A DNA stretch of 42,222 bases, from assembly GCA_025456345.1 (NCBI GenBank), contig JALOKU010000021.1, positions 1 through 42,222 on the forward strand. Reading direction: 5' to 3'. A model generated the notes under the pieces. It had not been told where the DNA came from. It was given only the letters and a program-made list of their open reading frames with translations, and ran no database searches. This document shows positions 28,424-38,543 of this stretch, piece after piece. The DNA is from Vicinamibacterales bacterium. GTDB taxonomy: Bacteria; Acidobacteriota; Vicinamibacteria; Vicinamibacterales; JAKQTR01. The stretch's first letter is position 1. Each line of letters opens with the position of its first letter. The translations under genes were made by a program, and so were the position numbers.

Positions 28424-29101
28424 TTAGAAGCGGAATCCGAACGTGATCGGGAAGAACTGCGCGTCGGTCTTCTGCGTGCCGCCCGACGCCGTGTTCACCT
28501 CGGGGCCCCAGACGTAGTGGTAACGGGCCTCGACGAAGAACGACGCCAGGTCGCTGAGCCGGTACGTGAACCCGCCGCCGATGCTCACCCCGGGGTCGGT
28601 GGTGTGGCGCGAGGCCACGACCTCGTCGACCGTGACCGGGTTCGGAAAACAGATGAACCAGTCGGGCCTGCAGATCGTCACCAGTCCGGTGGACGGAGTG
28701 GTCACGTAGACGGAGCGATAGTAGACCCCCGCGCCGCCAAGCACGTAGACGCTGGACTTCCCGGACTGCCACGGCGTGAACGTAACGCCGCCGCCCCCAT
28801 ACTGAAACCAGCCATTACCCGAGAAGGTCTGCGGATCCACGATCTTCGGCTGCGGGACCTCGATGTCCTTCCGGCCGAGGCTCGAGAAGTTGTACTCGCC
28901 GAACACCGTGGTCTTCGGCCGGACCTTGAAACCGAGCCCCATGGTGACCTGGCCCCCGGAACCAAGGCTCTCGCCCACCCCGCCGACCGGCGTCGCGACG
29001 CCGCCGCCGATGCTGAAGGAGTAGGGCTTGTCCGACGCCGCCGCCGGCGACGACACCACGACCAGGCCCACCAGGAACAGTCCGCCGATCATCCGCTTCA
29101 T
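28424..29101 (-). CDS. Small outer-membrane beta-barrel protein, paralogue of the one at 17726-18370
   Basis: 225 residues. Signal peptide about 1-22 (MKRMIGGLFLVGLVVVSS, ends AAAS). Barrel-type sequence ends in FFPITFGFRF (Phe-terminated). Near the end EARYHYVWGPEV matches EIRYHYMWGPKF of the paralogue, and both share KPYSF near the N-terminus and a two-Cys loop CxPxWFxC (here CRPDWFIC). Function unknown. I chose the ATG at 29101; the frame is open to 29164 but without a signal peptide. An AAGGA lies about 12 nt upstream. A dispersed repeat lies just downstream. Confidence 0.8.
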   Translation of the reverse strand: MKRMIGGLFLVGLVVVSSPAAASDKPYSFSIGGGVATPVGGVGESLGSGGQVTMGLGFKVRPKTTVFGEYNFSSLGRKDIEVPQPKIVDPQTFSGNGWFQYGGGGVTFTPWQSGKSSVYVLGGAGVYYRSVYVTTPSTGLVTICRPDWFICFPNPVTVDEVVASRHTTDPGVSIGGGFTYRLSDLASFFVEARYHYVWGPEVNTASGGTQKTDAQFFPITFGFRF

Positions 29102-29201
29102 GGCTGCAGCAGTCCTTTCGCCAGATGGCACACCCGGGCCACCCCGGCTGACTATTGTACCCATTGGACGACGCCGCCTGTCACGGAGTTCAAGGTACGG
29201 T

Positions 29202-29207
29202 TACGAT
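29202..29207 (+). promoter_or_regulatory. -10-like TACGAT just upstream of the dus gene
   Basis: TACGAT ends 6 nt before the ATG at 29214, and no Shine-Dalgarno sequence is seen. This spacing fits a leaderless transcript starting at the start codon. The hexamer match is partial. Confidence 0.3.
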
Positions 29208-29213
29208 TAGGGC

Positions 29214-30302
29214 ATGGACCTGCGGCAGCGGCTTGACGGGGCGGTGGTCATGGCCCCCATGACCAGGGGCGGCAACCTCCCCTACCGCAGGCTCTGCGCC
29301 GAGCTGGGGGCCCGGGTGCTGATGAGCGAGATGACCGTCGCCCGCCGGCTCAAGCAGAAGCGCAGGGGCGAGTTCGCCTTGATCCGCAGGGCGCCCGGCG
29401 AGCCGTACTTCGGCGTGCAGCTCGCGGGCACCGACGCGGAGGAAATGGGGTGGGCGGCCGCGCTCGTCGAATCACGAGGCGCCGACCTGGTGGACGTCAA
29501 CTTCGGGTGCCCGATCGATCACTTCACCCGGAAAGGGATGGGCGCGGCCCTCGGCCGCCAGCCCAAGCGCATCCGGCGCATCGTGGAGGCCATGAAGCGT
29601 GCGGTCGCCGCCGTTCCCGTCACCGCGAAGATCCGCCTCGGGTGGAACGATGCCGATCGCAACTACCTGGATCAGGCCCGGGCCGCCGTCGACGGCGGCG
29701 CCGACGCGGTGATCGTGCACGGGCGCACGCGCGATGCCCGGTATCGCCAGTCGGCCGACTGGGAGGCGATTGGCGAAGTGGCGGCCGCCGTGCCGGTGCC
29801 GGTCGTGGGCAACGGCGACATCCTGTTCCCCCACCACATCAGCGAGGCCCGCGCCCGGTCGGGATGCGCCGCCGTGATGGCCGGCCGCGGCGTCCTCATC
29901 AAGCCGTGGCTGTTCCGCGAGGCGATCGGGGGCTACGAGGACATCACGCCGGACGACCGCCTGGCGATCTACCGCCGCTACGTCGATCTCGCCCGGGAGC
30001 ACTGGGGCGAGGACGAGCACGGCCTGACGCGGGTGCGCGAGTTCGTCGCGTGGCACCTGGGGTTCTGGTGCCGCTACGCGCCGCGCCGCGCCGACCTCAC
30101 CTGGCCCGGCATGCAGACGCGCGAGGGCGCCGCTTTCGCCCGCTCGCCGCTCGAATCGCTCCTGGCTCGCGGAGACGAGGCGGCCATCGCCTGGCTCACC
30201 GACCGCCTGGTGGCCCGTGACGACGTGGACCCAGCCGAGGCCCCGGCGCCGTCTGCCGCCCCCGGATCCGCCTCCGACCGCGACGAATCGGCGGAGGGGT
30301 AG
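29214..30302 (+). CDS. tRNA-dihydrouridine synthase
   Basis: 362 residues. An FMN enzyme that reduces uridines in tRNA. The TIM-barrel opens with [17 protein letters not shown]. The catalytic Cys99 is in [24 protein letters not shown]/phosphate contacts follow in [21 protein letters not shown] and VVGNGDI, then [13 protein letters not shown], and the C-terminal helical domain recognises tRNA. The CP-ID-...-KG-G-AL pattern around the Cys recalls the Dus3 branch more than typical DusA/B/C, so I give no letter. The C-terminal 30 residues are a low-complexity Pro/Ala/Ser tail. gpmA follows after 76 bp. Confidence 0.92.
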   Translation: MDLRQRLDGAVVMAPMTRGGNLPYRRLCAELGARVLMSEMTVARRLKQKRRGEFALIRRAPGEPYFGVQLAGTDAEEMGWAAALVESRGADLVDVNFGCPIDHFTRKGMGAALGRQPKRIRRIVEAMKRAVAAVPVTAKIRLGWNDADRNYLDQARAAVDGGADAVIVHGRTRDARYRQSADWEAIGEVAAAVPVPVVGNGDILFPHHISEARARSGCAAVMAGRGVLIKPWLFREAIGGYEDITPDDRLAIYRRYVDLAREHWGEDEHGLTRVREFVAWHLGFWCRYAPRRADLTWPGMQTREGAAFARSPLESLLARGDEAAIAWLTDRLVARDDVDPAEAPAPSAAPGSASDRDESAEG

Positions 30303-30378
30303 GAACGGGACAGAAACGGAACGTGGTCCCATTTTCTGGAGTTTTCGACGATTATTGGAAGGGGGCATTGCACGCGTC

Positions 30379-31122
<744 letters not shown>

Positions 31123-31124
31123 AT

Positions 31125-34100
31125 GTGACACAACGCCTGCTCCGATGGGCCCGCCGCCTCCTGGTGCTGGGCGCATGCGCCGGCCTGGTGGCCGTCCTGG
31201 CGCACACGCCCCCGGTGCGCGCCATCGTGCTGTCCCAGCTCATGTCGCGTGTCAGCGCGGGTACGGGATTCGTGTTGTCGGCCGCCGGCCTGGACTACAA
31301 CCTCTTCCGGCTGACGGCGACGGCCTACGACGTTCAGGTCAACCGGCCCGGCTCCGAGGCTGCGCCGGTGTTCCGCGCGCGCCGCGTGGCGCTCGGCCTG
31401 AATCGACGCACGCTGTCGGGCTCGCCCGAAGTGGATTGGATCGACGCGGAAGGGCTTTCGCTGGTCATCGACGTGACGGCTGCCGCGGAGCCCGGCCCGG
31501 CTAAGCCCTTCCACGTACCGGGCTTCACGGTCGGCCGGGCGACGTTGCGCCATGCCGACATCGAGGTGGTCGATCCGGGCGGCCTCGGCCATCTCAAGGT
31601 GCGCGACGCCGCCCTCGACGCGACGGGCGGCACGCTGCGGCGCCTCGAAGGCCCGCTCACGGTGTACGGCGGGCTCTCCCTCGACAACGAGGACATGCGC
31701 GTCAGAATCGACCGCATCGAAGGCCGGGCGTTCCTTGACGGGGATTCGATCGGCGTGCGCTCCCTGTCGATCGCTGCCGGACGCCACCGCATCGGCCTGG
31801 ACGGCTCGGTCACGATCACCGGGCCGTCTCCGGCGTTCGACCTCGGCCTGTCCGGGGATCTCAGCGTCGGGCTGCTCGCCGACTGGTTCCCGGCGCTTCC
31901 GCGTGGCGATGGTCTCGTTCAGCTCACAGGCCGCGTCACGGGCCCGCTCGATGATCCGCGGTTCACGTATGCCGCCAGCACGGCCGGCCTCACCGTGCCG
32001 GACGTCAGGGTGCCGGCCTCGAGCGTCGAGGGCTACATTTCGCGAACCGGCATCTACGTCGAACAGATGCACGCCGCAGTCGGCCAGGGCCGGGTCGAGG
32101 CATCCGGACGGCTGCACCTCGGGCCCGGCGACCTCGTCAGCCGGCTCTCGCTGCAGTGGGCCGACGTATCGATGGCAAGCCTCGCGCAGGTCTTTCCGCT
32201 CCTGCCGATCGGCCCCGCCGGCATGGTGGCCACCGGCTCGGCCAGGCTGAACTGGCCTGGAACGGCCGTCGAGTTCACCACGCTGTCAGGGGACATCACC
32301 TCGCGGCTTCGCGTCGATCCGGAACTCGAAGCGGCGCGGATCGACGTGGCCTTATCACCGGGAAGCTGGAGGTTTCGCGGCACGCAGGCACTCGCCCAGG
32401 GCGGCACCGTCGCCGATCTCGACGCGACAATCACGATCAACGCGGCCGCGGTCGCCAATTCCGCAGTGCTCGGCACGCTCACGATCTCCAGCGCGAACCT
32501 GCTGCCGGCCGCCGTGGACGTGAAGCGCGCGTTTCCCGCCCTGCCTGATATCGCAGCCTGGATCGCCGACACACCGCTCACGCTCGACGGCACGGTTGAG
32601 GGAACACTCGGCGCGCCGCGCCTCTCGGGCACGGCGGCCTCGAGCCGTATGCGCATCGGCGGCCTGCCGGTGCTTCGCGCCTCCGCCGCCTTCGAGGCGA
32701 CGGCATCGAGCGTGATGGTGTCGAAGGCGACAGCCCAGGATGACGCGGGAAACGCGATCGACGCGCACGCCGCGATCGACATCGGCGCGGGAAGCAGCCA
32801 CGGGGGCTTCAGCGCGCGGATTGTGAATCCGGATCCATTCGTCGCGGCCCTGGCGGGCATCGGTGCCGAAACGGTAGAGGCATCGAAGGCCACCGGATCC
32901 GTGGTGGCCGCCGGCACGTGGGAGGGTCCACTCGATGATCCGATCCTGGCGGTGAGGGTCACCGCGCGGGACGTGGCGATAGCCCGCGCAGGCTTCAGCG
33001 TGGAGGGGATGACGGCCGAGGGGCGCGTCACCGGCCCGCTCTCCAACCCGGAGGCGATGGTGCACGTCAGCGCGGGTTCCTTGCGCGCCCCGTCGACGAC
33101 GCCGATGCCGGCCGACGTCACGCTGACGCTCAGCTCCGGTCGCCTTGAAATGACCGCGCGCGCGCCTGTCTGGTCGGCTACGGTCGATGGACAGATCGCG
33201 ACCGAGGCGCCGCACGGCTTTTCCGCCCGCCTGTCGATTGCCGATCTCGACGCCGCCTGGGTCCAGGCCCTCACCGGCGCCTGGGAGACCGGCTACGTGC
33301 CCGATGGCAAGTTCTCCGCGACGATCGACGCCGCAGGCAGCGTCGGCAGCAGGACGCTGCGCGTGGGCGGCCAGGCGACGCTCGCCGGCGGAAGCCTCAG
33401 CGTCGGCGGAAGCCGCCTGATTGACGGCGTGGACGCCTCGATCGAAACCCGGGACGGCCGTTTGTGGCTCACTCGATTCGCCGGGCGCGGCTTCGGCGGC
33501 CCCCTGTCGGCGTCAGGCGATCTGCCACTGAACTGGGTCGCCGAGTACCTGCCCGAGGGCTGGCGCCTCGACCAGGCACCCGCCGCGTCGAAGCTGGCGG
33601 CGTTTACGCTGAGGGCGGAGCCGGATGTGATGACGCTGGGCACGTGGCTGCGTCCGGAGGAACCTGGGAGGATCACCGGTGGCCTGGCACTGCGGGTGAC
33701 GGGAACAGCATCCGCGCTGACGGCCGAGGCCACTGACGCCCGGCTCGTCATCGAGCCTGGGACGGTGACCATCCGGGACGTCCCCTTCACGCTGGCCCGG
33801 GCGGCCACGGTCGCCATCGAAGGCGGGCAGGCCACCATCGAGCGCTTCACGCTCACGGCCCCCGCGGCAGCGGCTTCCGCCTCGGGCACCGTCGGCTTGA
33901 CCGGCGAGCGGCCGCTCGAGGCCACCGTCTCGGTGTCCGGCGCGATGGGGTTCCTCAGGTCGCTGCTCCCCGGACGCCTGGCGGGCCGCGTCGAGGCGAC
34001 GTTCACCGCGACTGGTACCGCCGCGGCGCCCCGGCTGAACGGCCGGCTGTCACTCGAGGATGCCGAGTGGGACTGGCCCGAGCATCGTGTCGCGCTCCGC

Positions 34101-37100
34101 GACTGGTCCGGCGTGGTCACCCTGACCCCCGGCGCGGTCACGCTCGAGAGACTGTCCGGGCAGGTGAACAACGGCGAAGCGGACCTCTCGGGCGCGCTCA
34201 CGTATGAGGGCGGCGTCGGTGCCGGGCTGACGGTGACCTCCGGCGGTCTCGCGATCAACGCGCGCGCGCCTGACTGGTCGACCACGCTCGACGGACAGAT
34301 CGCGGCCGCGGCCCCGCACGACTTTTCCGCCCGGCTGTCGATTGCCGGTCTCCCCGCCACCCGGGTCCAGGCCATCACCGGCGCCGGGGAAACTGACTAT
34401 CTGCCCGACGGCACGATCTCCGCGAGGATCGACGCCGCTGGCAACGTCGGTTCCCGGACGCTGCGCGTAGGCGGCCAGGCGACGCTGTCAGCCGCGAGCC
34501 TCAGCATCGCCGGGAGCCGCGTGATCGACGGCGTGGACGCTGCGGTCGAAACAAGAGACGGCCGCTTGTGGCTCACCCGGTTCGCCGGGCGCGGTTTTGG
34601 CGGTCCTCTGTCGGCGTCAGGCGATCTGCCGCTGAACTGGTTCGCCGAGTATTTGCCCGCAGGCTGGCGCCTCGACCAGGCACCCGCCGCGCCAGAGCCG
34701 GCGGCGTTCACGCTTCGGGCTGCGCCGGACCTGCAGACGCTGGGCACATGGCTGCGGCCGGAGGAACCTCGGAGGATCACCGGCGGCCTGGCCCTGCGGG
34801 TGTCCGGGACAGCAACCGCGCTGGCGGTCGAGGCCCTCGATGCCCAGCTTGTCATCGAGCCGGGTACGGTGACTATCCGGGAGGTCCCTTTCACGCTGGC
34901 CCGGGAAGCCAAGGTCGCCATCGCGCGCGGACGGGCCACCATCGATCGCGTCACGATCACGGCACCGGCGGCGACGGCCTCCGCCGCCGGCATCGTCGGC
35001 TTGACCGGCGAGCGGCCGCTCGATGCCACCGTCTCGGTGGCCGGCGCGCTGGGCTTTCTCACCTCAATGGTCCCGGGACGCGTGGCGGGCCGTGTCGAGG
35101 CGGACTTCACCGCGACCGGCACGGCCGCGGCTCCACGCCTGAACGGCCGGCTGTCCCTCGACGACGCCGCGTGGGTGTGGCCCGAGCAGCGCATGGCGTT
35201 CCGGGATTGGACCGGCGAAGCGGTCGCAACAGCGGATGCAGTCACCATCGAGAAGCTGACCGGCCGCGTAAACGGCGGCGAGGCAGACGTCACCGGCACC
35301 GTCACGTTGGGAGGCACCGGAACCGCCGGGCTCACCCTGCGCGTGCGCGACGCGTTTATGGAGGTGGTGCGGGGCTTCCGCAGCCAGGCCGATGCCGATC
35401 TCACGCTGGCATCGGCGCGTGACGGCGCTCGGATCTCCGGCACGATCACCGTCACATCCGGCGCGTATCGCGAGCCCATCACGGCCATGGCGCGCCTGTT
35501 CTCGGCCCCGCGCAAGGCTCCGGCGGCCGCGGCGGGGAACTCAACCCTGCGCGGCGCAGTCTCGTTGGATGTCGGTCTCACCGCGTCTTCGCCCATCGTC
35601 ATCGAAAACAGCGCCGCGCGCCTGGACCTGGTGCCCAGCCTGAGGTTCCAGGGGTCTCTCGAGGAGCCTGTCCTGCTCGGGACGCTGGACATGGTCGACG
35701 AAGGACGGCTGAGCCTGCTCGGACGCTCGTTCCGGTTGACCGAGGGCCGGCTGACGTTTCCCCGCACCGGCGATCCCACCGCGCGGCTGATCGGAGAGAC
35801 GCGCGTGGGCGACTACGCGGTGACGATGCGGGCGCAGGGCCCCATGACGAACCTGGAAGCCTCCTACACGTCGGACCCGCCGCTCAGTCAGCGCGATGTG
35901 CAGTCGCTGCTCGTCACCGGGCGGACGACCGACACGGGAGGCACGAGAAGCGACGACGCCGAGGAGTTCGTCCTGGGGACAGCCTCGTCGGATCTGCTCG
36001 GCCTGGCGGGCCAGTTGGTGGGGCTCGACTCGGTGCAGCTCGGCAGAGGCGACTTCGAGCTTGGATCGAGCGATGTCAACCCCGCCATGCGGCTGACCGT
36101 GAGCAAGAGCATCAGCGCCCGGTCGCGGCTCATCCTCTCGCAGGATCTCGACAACAACAAGCTCACCTGGATCGTCGCACTGACGCCCAGGCACGGCTAT
36201 GAGGTCCGGTTGTCGCAACGCGACAACGTGGAGGAGGTCGTCGAATTCCGCCAGGAACTGCTCCTCGGCCCGGGCGTCTCGCCGCCAAGGGCGTCGGGAG
36301 CCCGGAGGCGGGCGAGCGGGCCGCGCGTGCGATCGCTGGAGTTCACCGGCGCCCTGGGATTCCCGGTTTCGGAACTGGAGTCGGTCGTCAGGCTGAGGCC
36401 GACGAGAGCGTTCGACGCCGGCGCCTGGCAGGAGGATCGGGCCCGCCTCGAAGCCTTCTATCGGGACCGCGGCCATGCGGTGGCCCGGATCGCGCCACAG
36501 CGGACCGTGGTGAAGGAGGGGGCCGCCGAGCGCGTGCTGCTGACCTACCGCGTGGACCCGGGCCCGCGCACGGTGCTCAACGCGAGCGGCATCGACCTCT
36601 CGGACAATGACCGGCGGGCGTTGATGCTGGTCTGGAGCCGGTCGGTCCTGCCCGAGTTCCTCTCCGACGACATGACGCGGTATCTGCGCGGACTGCTCGC
36701 CCGGCGCGGATACCTGCGCCCGTCGATCACGGTCACGCTCGACGAGCCCGGCCCTGACGTGGTGGCCGCCTACGTGGCGGTGGCGCCGGGCCCGGCCACC
36801 AGCACGCGGAGGCTGGCGATCGAGGGGAACCGGGCCGTCGCGGAACCCGAACTGCGCGCGGCGCTCTCGGGCAATCCCGCGCTCGACGAGGCCTGGGTGG
36901 ATCCGGCGCCGCTGGTGGCCGCCGTCGCGGCTATCTATGCCGAGCGCGGGTTTCCGTCGGCCCGCGTGTCCGCCGACGAGCTCGTGTTCGACGGCCCCGC
37001 GGCCGAACGCCGTCTTCGGGTCATCGAAGGCCCGCAAGCCGTCGTGAACGACATCGTCCTCACCGGCGTGCCGGACGCGAGGACCGCCGACGCCAAGACC

Positions 37101-38543
37101 GCGATCGCGCTGCAGGCAGGTCAGCCGCTGCTCCCCGGCACGGAAGCCGAGGCCAGGCGGCGGCTGCGGCGGTTCTACCTCGATAGGGGATTCCGCTCCG
37201 CCGCGGTCCGATCCGCCTCGAAAAGCGATCCGGATGGCCGTGTGGCGATGACCTTCCTCGTCACCGAGGGGCCCGTGTCGATGGTCGACGCGGTCGCCGT
37301 CACGGGGCTCGAGGCCACGCGGCCGTCGGCGGCCAACCGCGCCATCACGCTCAGGCCAGGTGAACCGGCCGGCCAGCCGGCGGTCTCCGACACGCAACTG
37401 CGGCTGTATGGGCTCGGCGTCTTCCGGAGCGCGGATATCGGCGTCGAGCCTGCGCCGGGCGCACCGGCGGAGGCCGACGCGGCGGTGGTGCCGGTCATTG
37501 CGACGGTTGCGCTGGAAGAGGCGCGCCGCTTCCAGCTGCGCTACGGCATCCAGCTGTCGAACCAGTACGGGCCGGTCCTCGACGACTTCACGTCGGCCAT
37601 CGGCGTGGCGGCCGACATCCGCGATCGCAACTTCCTGGGCCGCGCGTTCACGCTGGGCGCAAGCGGCCGCCTCGAGAAGAACCTGCAGAGCCTTCGGGGC
37701 CAGTTCTCGCTGCCGCCGCTGCTCAATCAGCGGCTGCAGACCAATTACTTCGTCACCTTCCGCTCGGAGACCGACACGTCCGAGGGAACAGTGACGTACA
37801 CGGACAACGAACGCGACGCCACATTCGAGCAGCGGCTGCGCCTGCCCCGCCAGATGGAGGTGTCGTGGGGGTACAGCTACAACGTGCGCGACGTCACCTT
37901 CGACGTCCGGCCCCGGGGAGAAACCGCCCGGCTCAAGGGGGCCCTCGGTACGCTCAACGGCACGTTCATCCTCGATGCGCGCGACAAGCCGTTCGACGCG
38001 TCGCGAGGATGGTTCCAGTCCTCGAACCTGCAGTGGGGCGTGCAGGCGCTCGGCTCGGACCTCGACTACGTCCGGGTCCTGCTCCGCCAGTTCTACTACC
38101 GTCCAGCCGGGCCCTTCATCTTCGCCAGCGGCGTGCGGTGGGGATGGCTGCACGGCATCGGGGGCGAGGTGCCCGTGACGATTCTCGACCGCTTCTTCGA
38201 CGCCGGCGGCGCCCAGACGGTTCGCGGCTACGCGGAGGATTCGCTGTCGGGGTTCGAGGTCCTCGGCGCGCCGGTCGGCGGCACGAAACTGCTCATCCTG
38301 AACCAGGAAGCCCGCTTTCCGCTGTTCTCGAAGTGGTTCCAGGGCGCGATCTTCATCGACGCGGGCAACACGTTCGCGCCCGGCAAGCCGCTGAAGCTCG
38401 ACCAACTGGCCGTCGGCACCGGCTTCGGCATCCGCATCATGACCCCGTTCGCGCCGATCCGCATCGACGTGGGATACCCCCTCAACCGGCGGCCGGAGGA
38501 TCGTCCCTACCGCGTTTACTTCTCGATCGGTCAGATCTTCTGA
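31125..38543 (+). CDS. TamB-like/POTRA/Omp85 fusion protein
   Basis: 2472 residues. The order is: N-terminal membrane anchor (about 8-30), then a long AsmA/TamB-type beta-repeat region (about 40-1500), a TamB C-terminal DUF490 domain (about 1505-1719, SLRFQGSLEEPVLLGTLDMV, then LSLLGRSFRLTEGRLTF), five POTRA-like repeats (about 1735-2125, each opening like VRSLEFTGALG or STRRLAIEGN) and an Omp85 barrel (about 2130-2472). The barrel has the L6 motif TVRGYAED near residue 2366 and a beta-signal ending SIGQIF. In E. coli TamA (barrel) and TamB (inner-membrane anchored, spans the periplasm) are separate; here they are joined. The TamB family is linked to phospholipid transport and outer-membrane assembly. 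It starts at a GTG 2 nt after gpmA. It carries a tandem duplication at 33120-35327. Confidence 0.88.
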   Translation: MTQRLLRWARRLLVLGACAGLVAVLAHTPPVRAIVLSQLMSRVSAGTGFVLSAAGLDYNLFRLTATAYDVQVNRPGSEAAPVFRARRVALGLNRRTLSGSPEVDWIDAEGLSLVIDVTAAAEPGPAKPFHVPGFTVGRATLRHADIEVVDPGGLGHLKVRDAALDATGGTLRRLEGPLTVYGGLSLDNEDMRVRIDRIEGRAFLDGDSIGVRSLSIAAGRHRIGLDGSVTITGPSPAFDLGLSGDLSVGLLADWFPALPRGDGLVQLTGRVTGPLDDPRFTYAASTAGLTVPDVRVPASSVEGYISRTGIYVEQMHAAVGQGRVEASGRLHLGPGDLVSRLSLQWADVSMASLAQVFPLLPIGPAGMVATGSARLNWPGTAVEFTTLSGDITSRLRVDPELEAARIDVALSPGSWRFRGTQALAQGGTVADLDATITINAAAVANSAVLGTLTISSANLLPAAVDVKRAFPALPDIAAWIADTPLTLDGTVEGTLGAPRLSGTAASSRMRIGGLPVLRASAAFEATASSVMVSKATAQDDAGNAIDAHAAIDIGAGSSHGGFSARIVNPDPFVAALAGIGAETVEASKATGSVVAAGTWEGPLDDPILAVRVTARDVAIARAGFSVEGMTAEGRVTGPLSNPEAMVHVSAGSLRAPSTTPMPADVTLTLSSGRLEMTARAPVWSATVDGQIATEAPHGFSARLSIADLDAAWVQALTGAWETGYVPDGKFSATIDAAGSVGSRTLRVGGQATLAGGSLSVGGSRLIDGVDASIETRDGRLWLTRFAGRGFGGPLSASGDLPLNWVAEYLPEGWRLDQAPAASKLAAFTLRAEPDVMTLGTWLRPEEPGRITGGLALRVTGTASALTAEATDARLVIEPGTVTIRDVPFTLARAATVAIEGGQATIERFTLTAPAAAASASGTVGLTGERPLEATVSVSGAMGFLRSLLPGRLAGRVEATFTATGTAAAPRLNGRLSLEDAEWDWPEHRVALRDWSGVVTLTPGAVTLERLSGQVNNGEADLSGALTYEGGVGAGLTVTSGGLAINARAPDWSTTLDGQIAAAAPHDFSARLSIAGLPATRVQAITGAGETDYLPDGTISARIDAAGNVGSRTLRVGGQATLSAASLSIAGSRVIDGVDAAVETRDGRLWLTRFAGRGFGGPLSASGDLPLNWFAEYLPAGWRLDQAPAAPEPAAFTLRAAPDLQTLGTWLRPEEPRRITGGLALRVSGTATALAVEALDAQLVIEPGTVTIREVPFTLAREAKVAIARGRATIDRVTITAPAATASAAGIVGLTGERPLDATVSVAGALGFLTSMVPGRVAGRVEADFTATGTAAAPRLNGRLSLDDAAWVWPEQRMAFRDWTGEAVATADAVTIEKLTGRVNGGEADVTGTVTLGGTGTAGLTLRVRDAFMEVVRGFRSQADADLTLASARDGARISGTITVTSGAYREPITAMARLFSAPRKAPAAAAGNSTLRGAVSLDVGLTASSPIVIENSAARLDLVPSLRFQGSLEEPVLLGTLDMVDEGRLSLLGRSFRLTEGRLTFPRTGDPTARLIGETRVGDYAVTMRAQGPMTNLEASYTSDPPLSQRDVQSLLVTGRTTDTGGTRSDDAEEFVLGTASSDLLGLAGQLVGLDSVQLGRGDFELGSSDVNPAMRLTVSKSISARSRLILSQDLDNNKLTWIVALTPRHGYEVRLSQRDNVEEVVEFRQELLLGPGVSPPRASGARRRASGPRVRSLEFTGALGFPVSELESVVRLRPTRAFDAGAWQEDRARLEAFYRDRGHAVARIAPQRTVVKEGAAERVLLTYRVDPGPRTVLNASGIDLSDNDRRALMLVWSRSVLPEFLSDDMTRYLRGLLARRGYLRPSITVTLDEPGPDVVAAYVAVAPGPATSTRRLAIEGNRAVAEPELRAALSGNPALDEAWVDPAPLVAAVAAIYAERGFPSARVSADELVFDGPAAERRLRVIEGPQAVVNDIVLTGVPDARTADAKTAIALQAGQPLLPGTEAEARRRLRRFYLDRGFRSAAVRSASKSDPDGRVAMTFLVTEGPVSMVDAVAVTGLEATRPSAANRAITLRPGEPAGQPAVSDTQLRLYGLGVFRSADIGVEPAPGAPAEADAAVVPVIATVALEEARRFQLRYGIQLSNQYGPVLDDFTSAIGVAADIRDRNFLGRAFTLGASGRLEKNLQSLRGQFSLPPLLNQRLQTNYFVTFRSETDTSEGTVTYTDNERDATFEQRLRLPRQMEVSWGYSYNVRDVTFDVRPRGETARLKGALGTLNGTFILDARDKPFDASRGWFQSSNLQWGVQALGSDLDYVRVLLRQFYYRPAGPFIFASGVRWGWLHGIGGEVPVTILDRFFDAGGAQTVRGYAEDSLSGFEVLGAPVGGTKLLILNQEARFPLFSKWFQGAIFIDAGNTFAPGKPLKLDQLAVGTGFGIRIMTPFAPIRIDVGYPLNRRPEDRPYRVYFSIGQIF
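33120..35327 (+). repeat. Tandem duplication of 1104 bp inside the TamB-like region
   Basis: Two copies of a 368-codon unit lie head to tail, about 33120-34223 and 34224-35327. The offset was measured from the block FAGRGFGGPLSASGDLPLNW, whose TTC codon is at 33477 in copy 1 and 34581 in copy 2. Blocks such as GWRLDQAPAA, GTWLRPEEP, RITGGLALRV, LVIEPGTVTIR and FTATGTAAAPRLNGRLSL are nearly identical. The high DNA similarity indicates a recent duplication that lengthened the beta-groove part by 368 residues. Confidence 0.9.

Noticed and set aside
31123-31128. ATG at 31123 as the start of the TamB-Omp85 gene
   Set aside because: It is followed at once by TGA; the GTG at 31125 opens the long frame.
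35541-38405. A long open frame (954 codons) on the strand opposite the TamB-Omp85 gene
   Set aside because: It lies wholly antisense to a well-supported gene, has no domains, and is rich in Arg, Gly and Glu, as expected of an antisense frame in GC-rich DNA.
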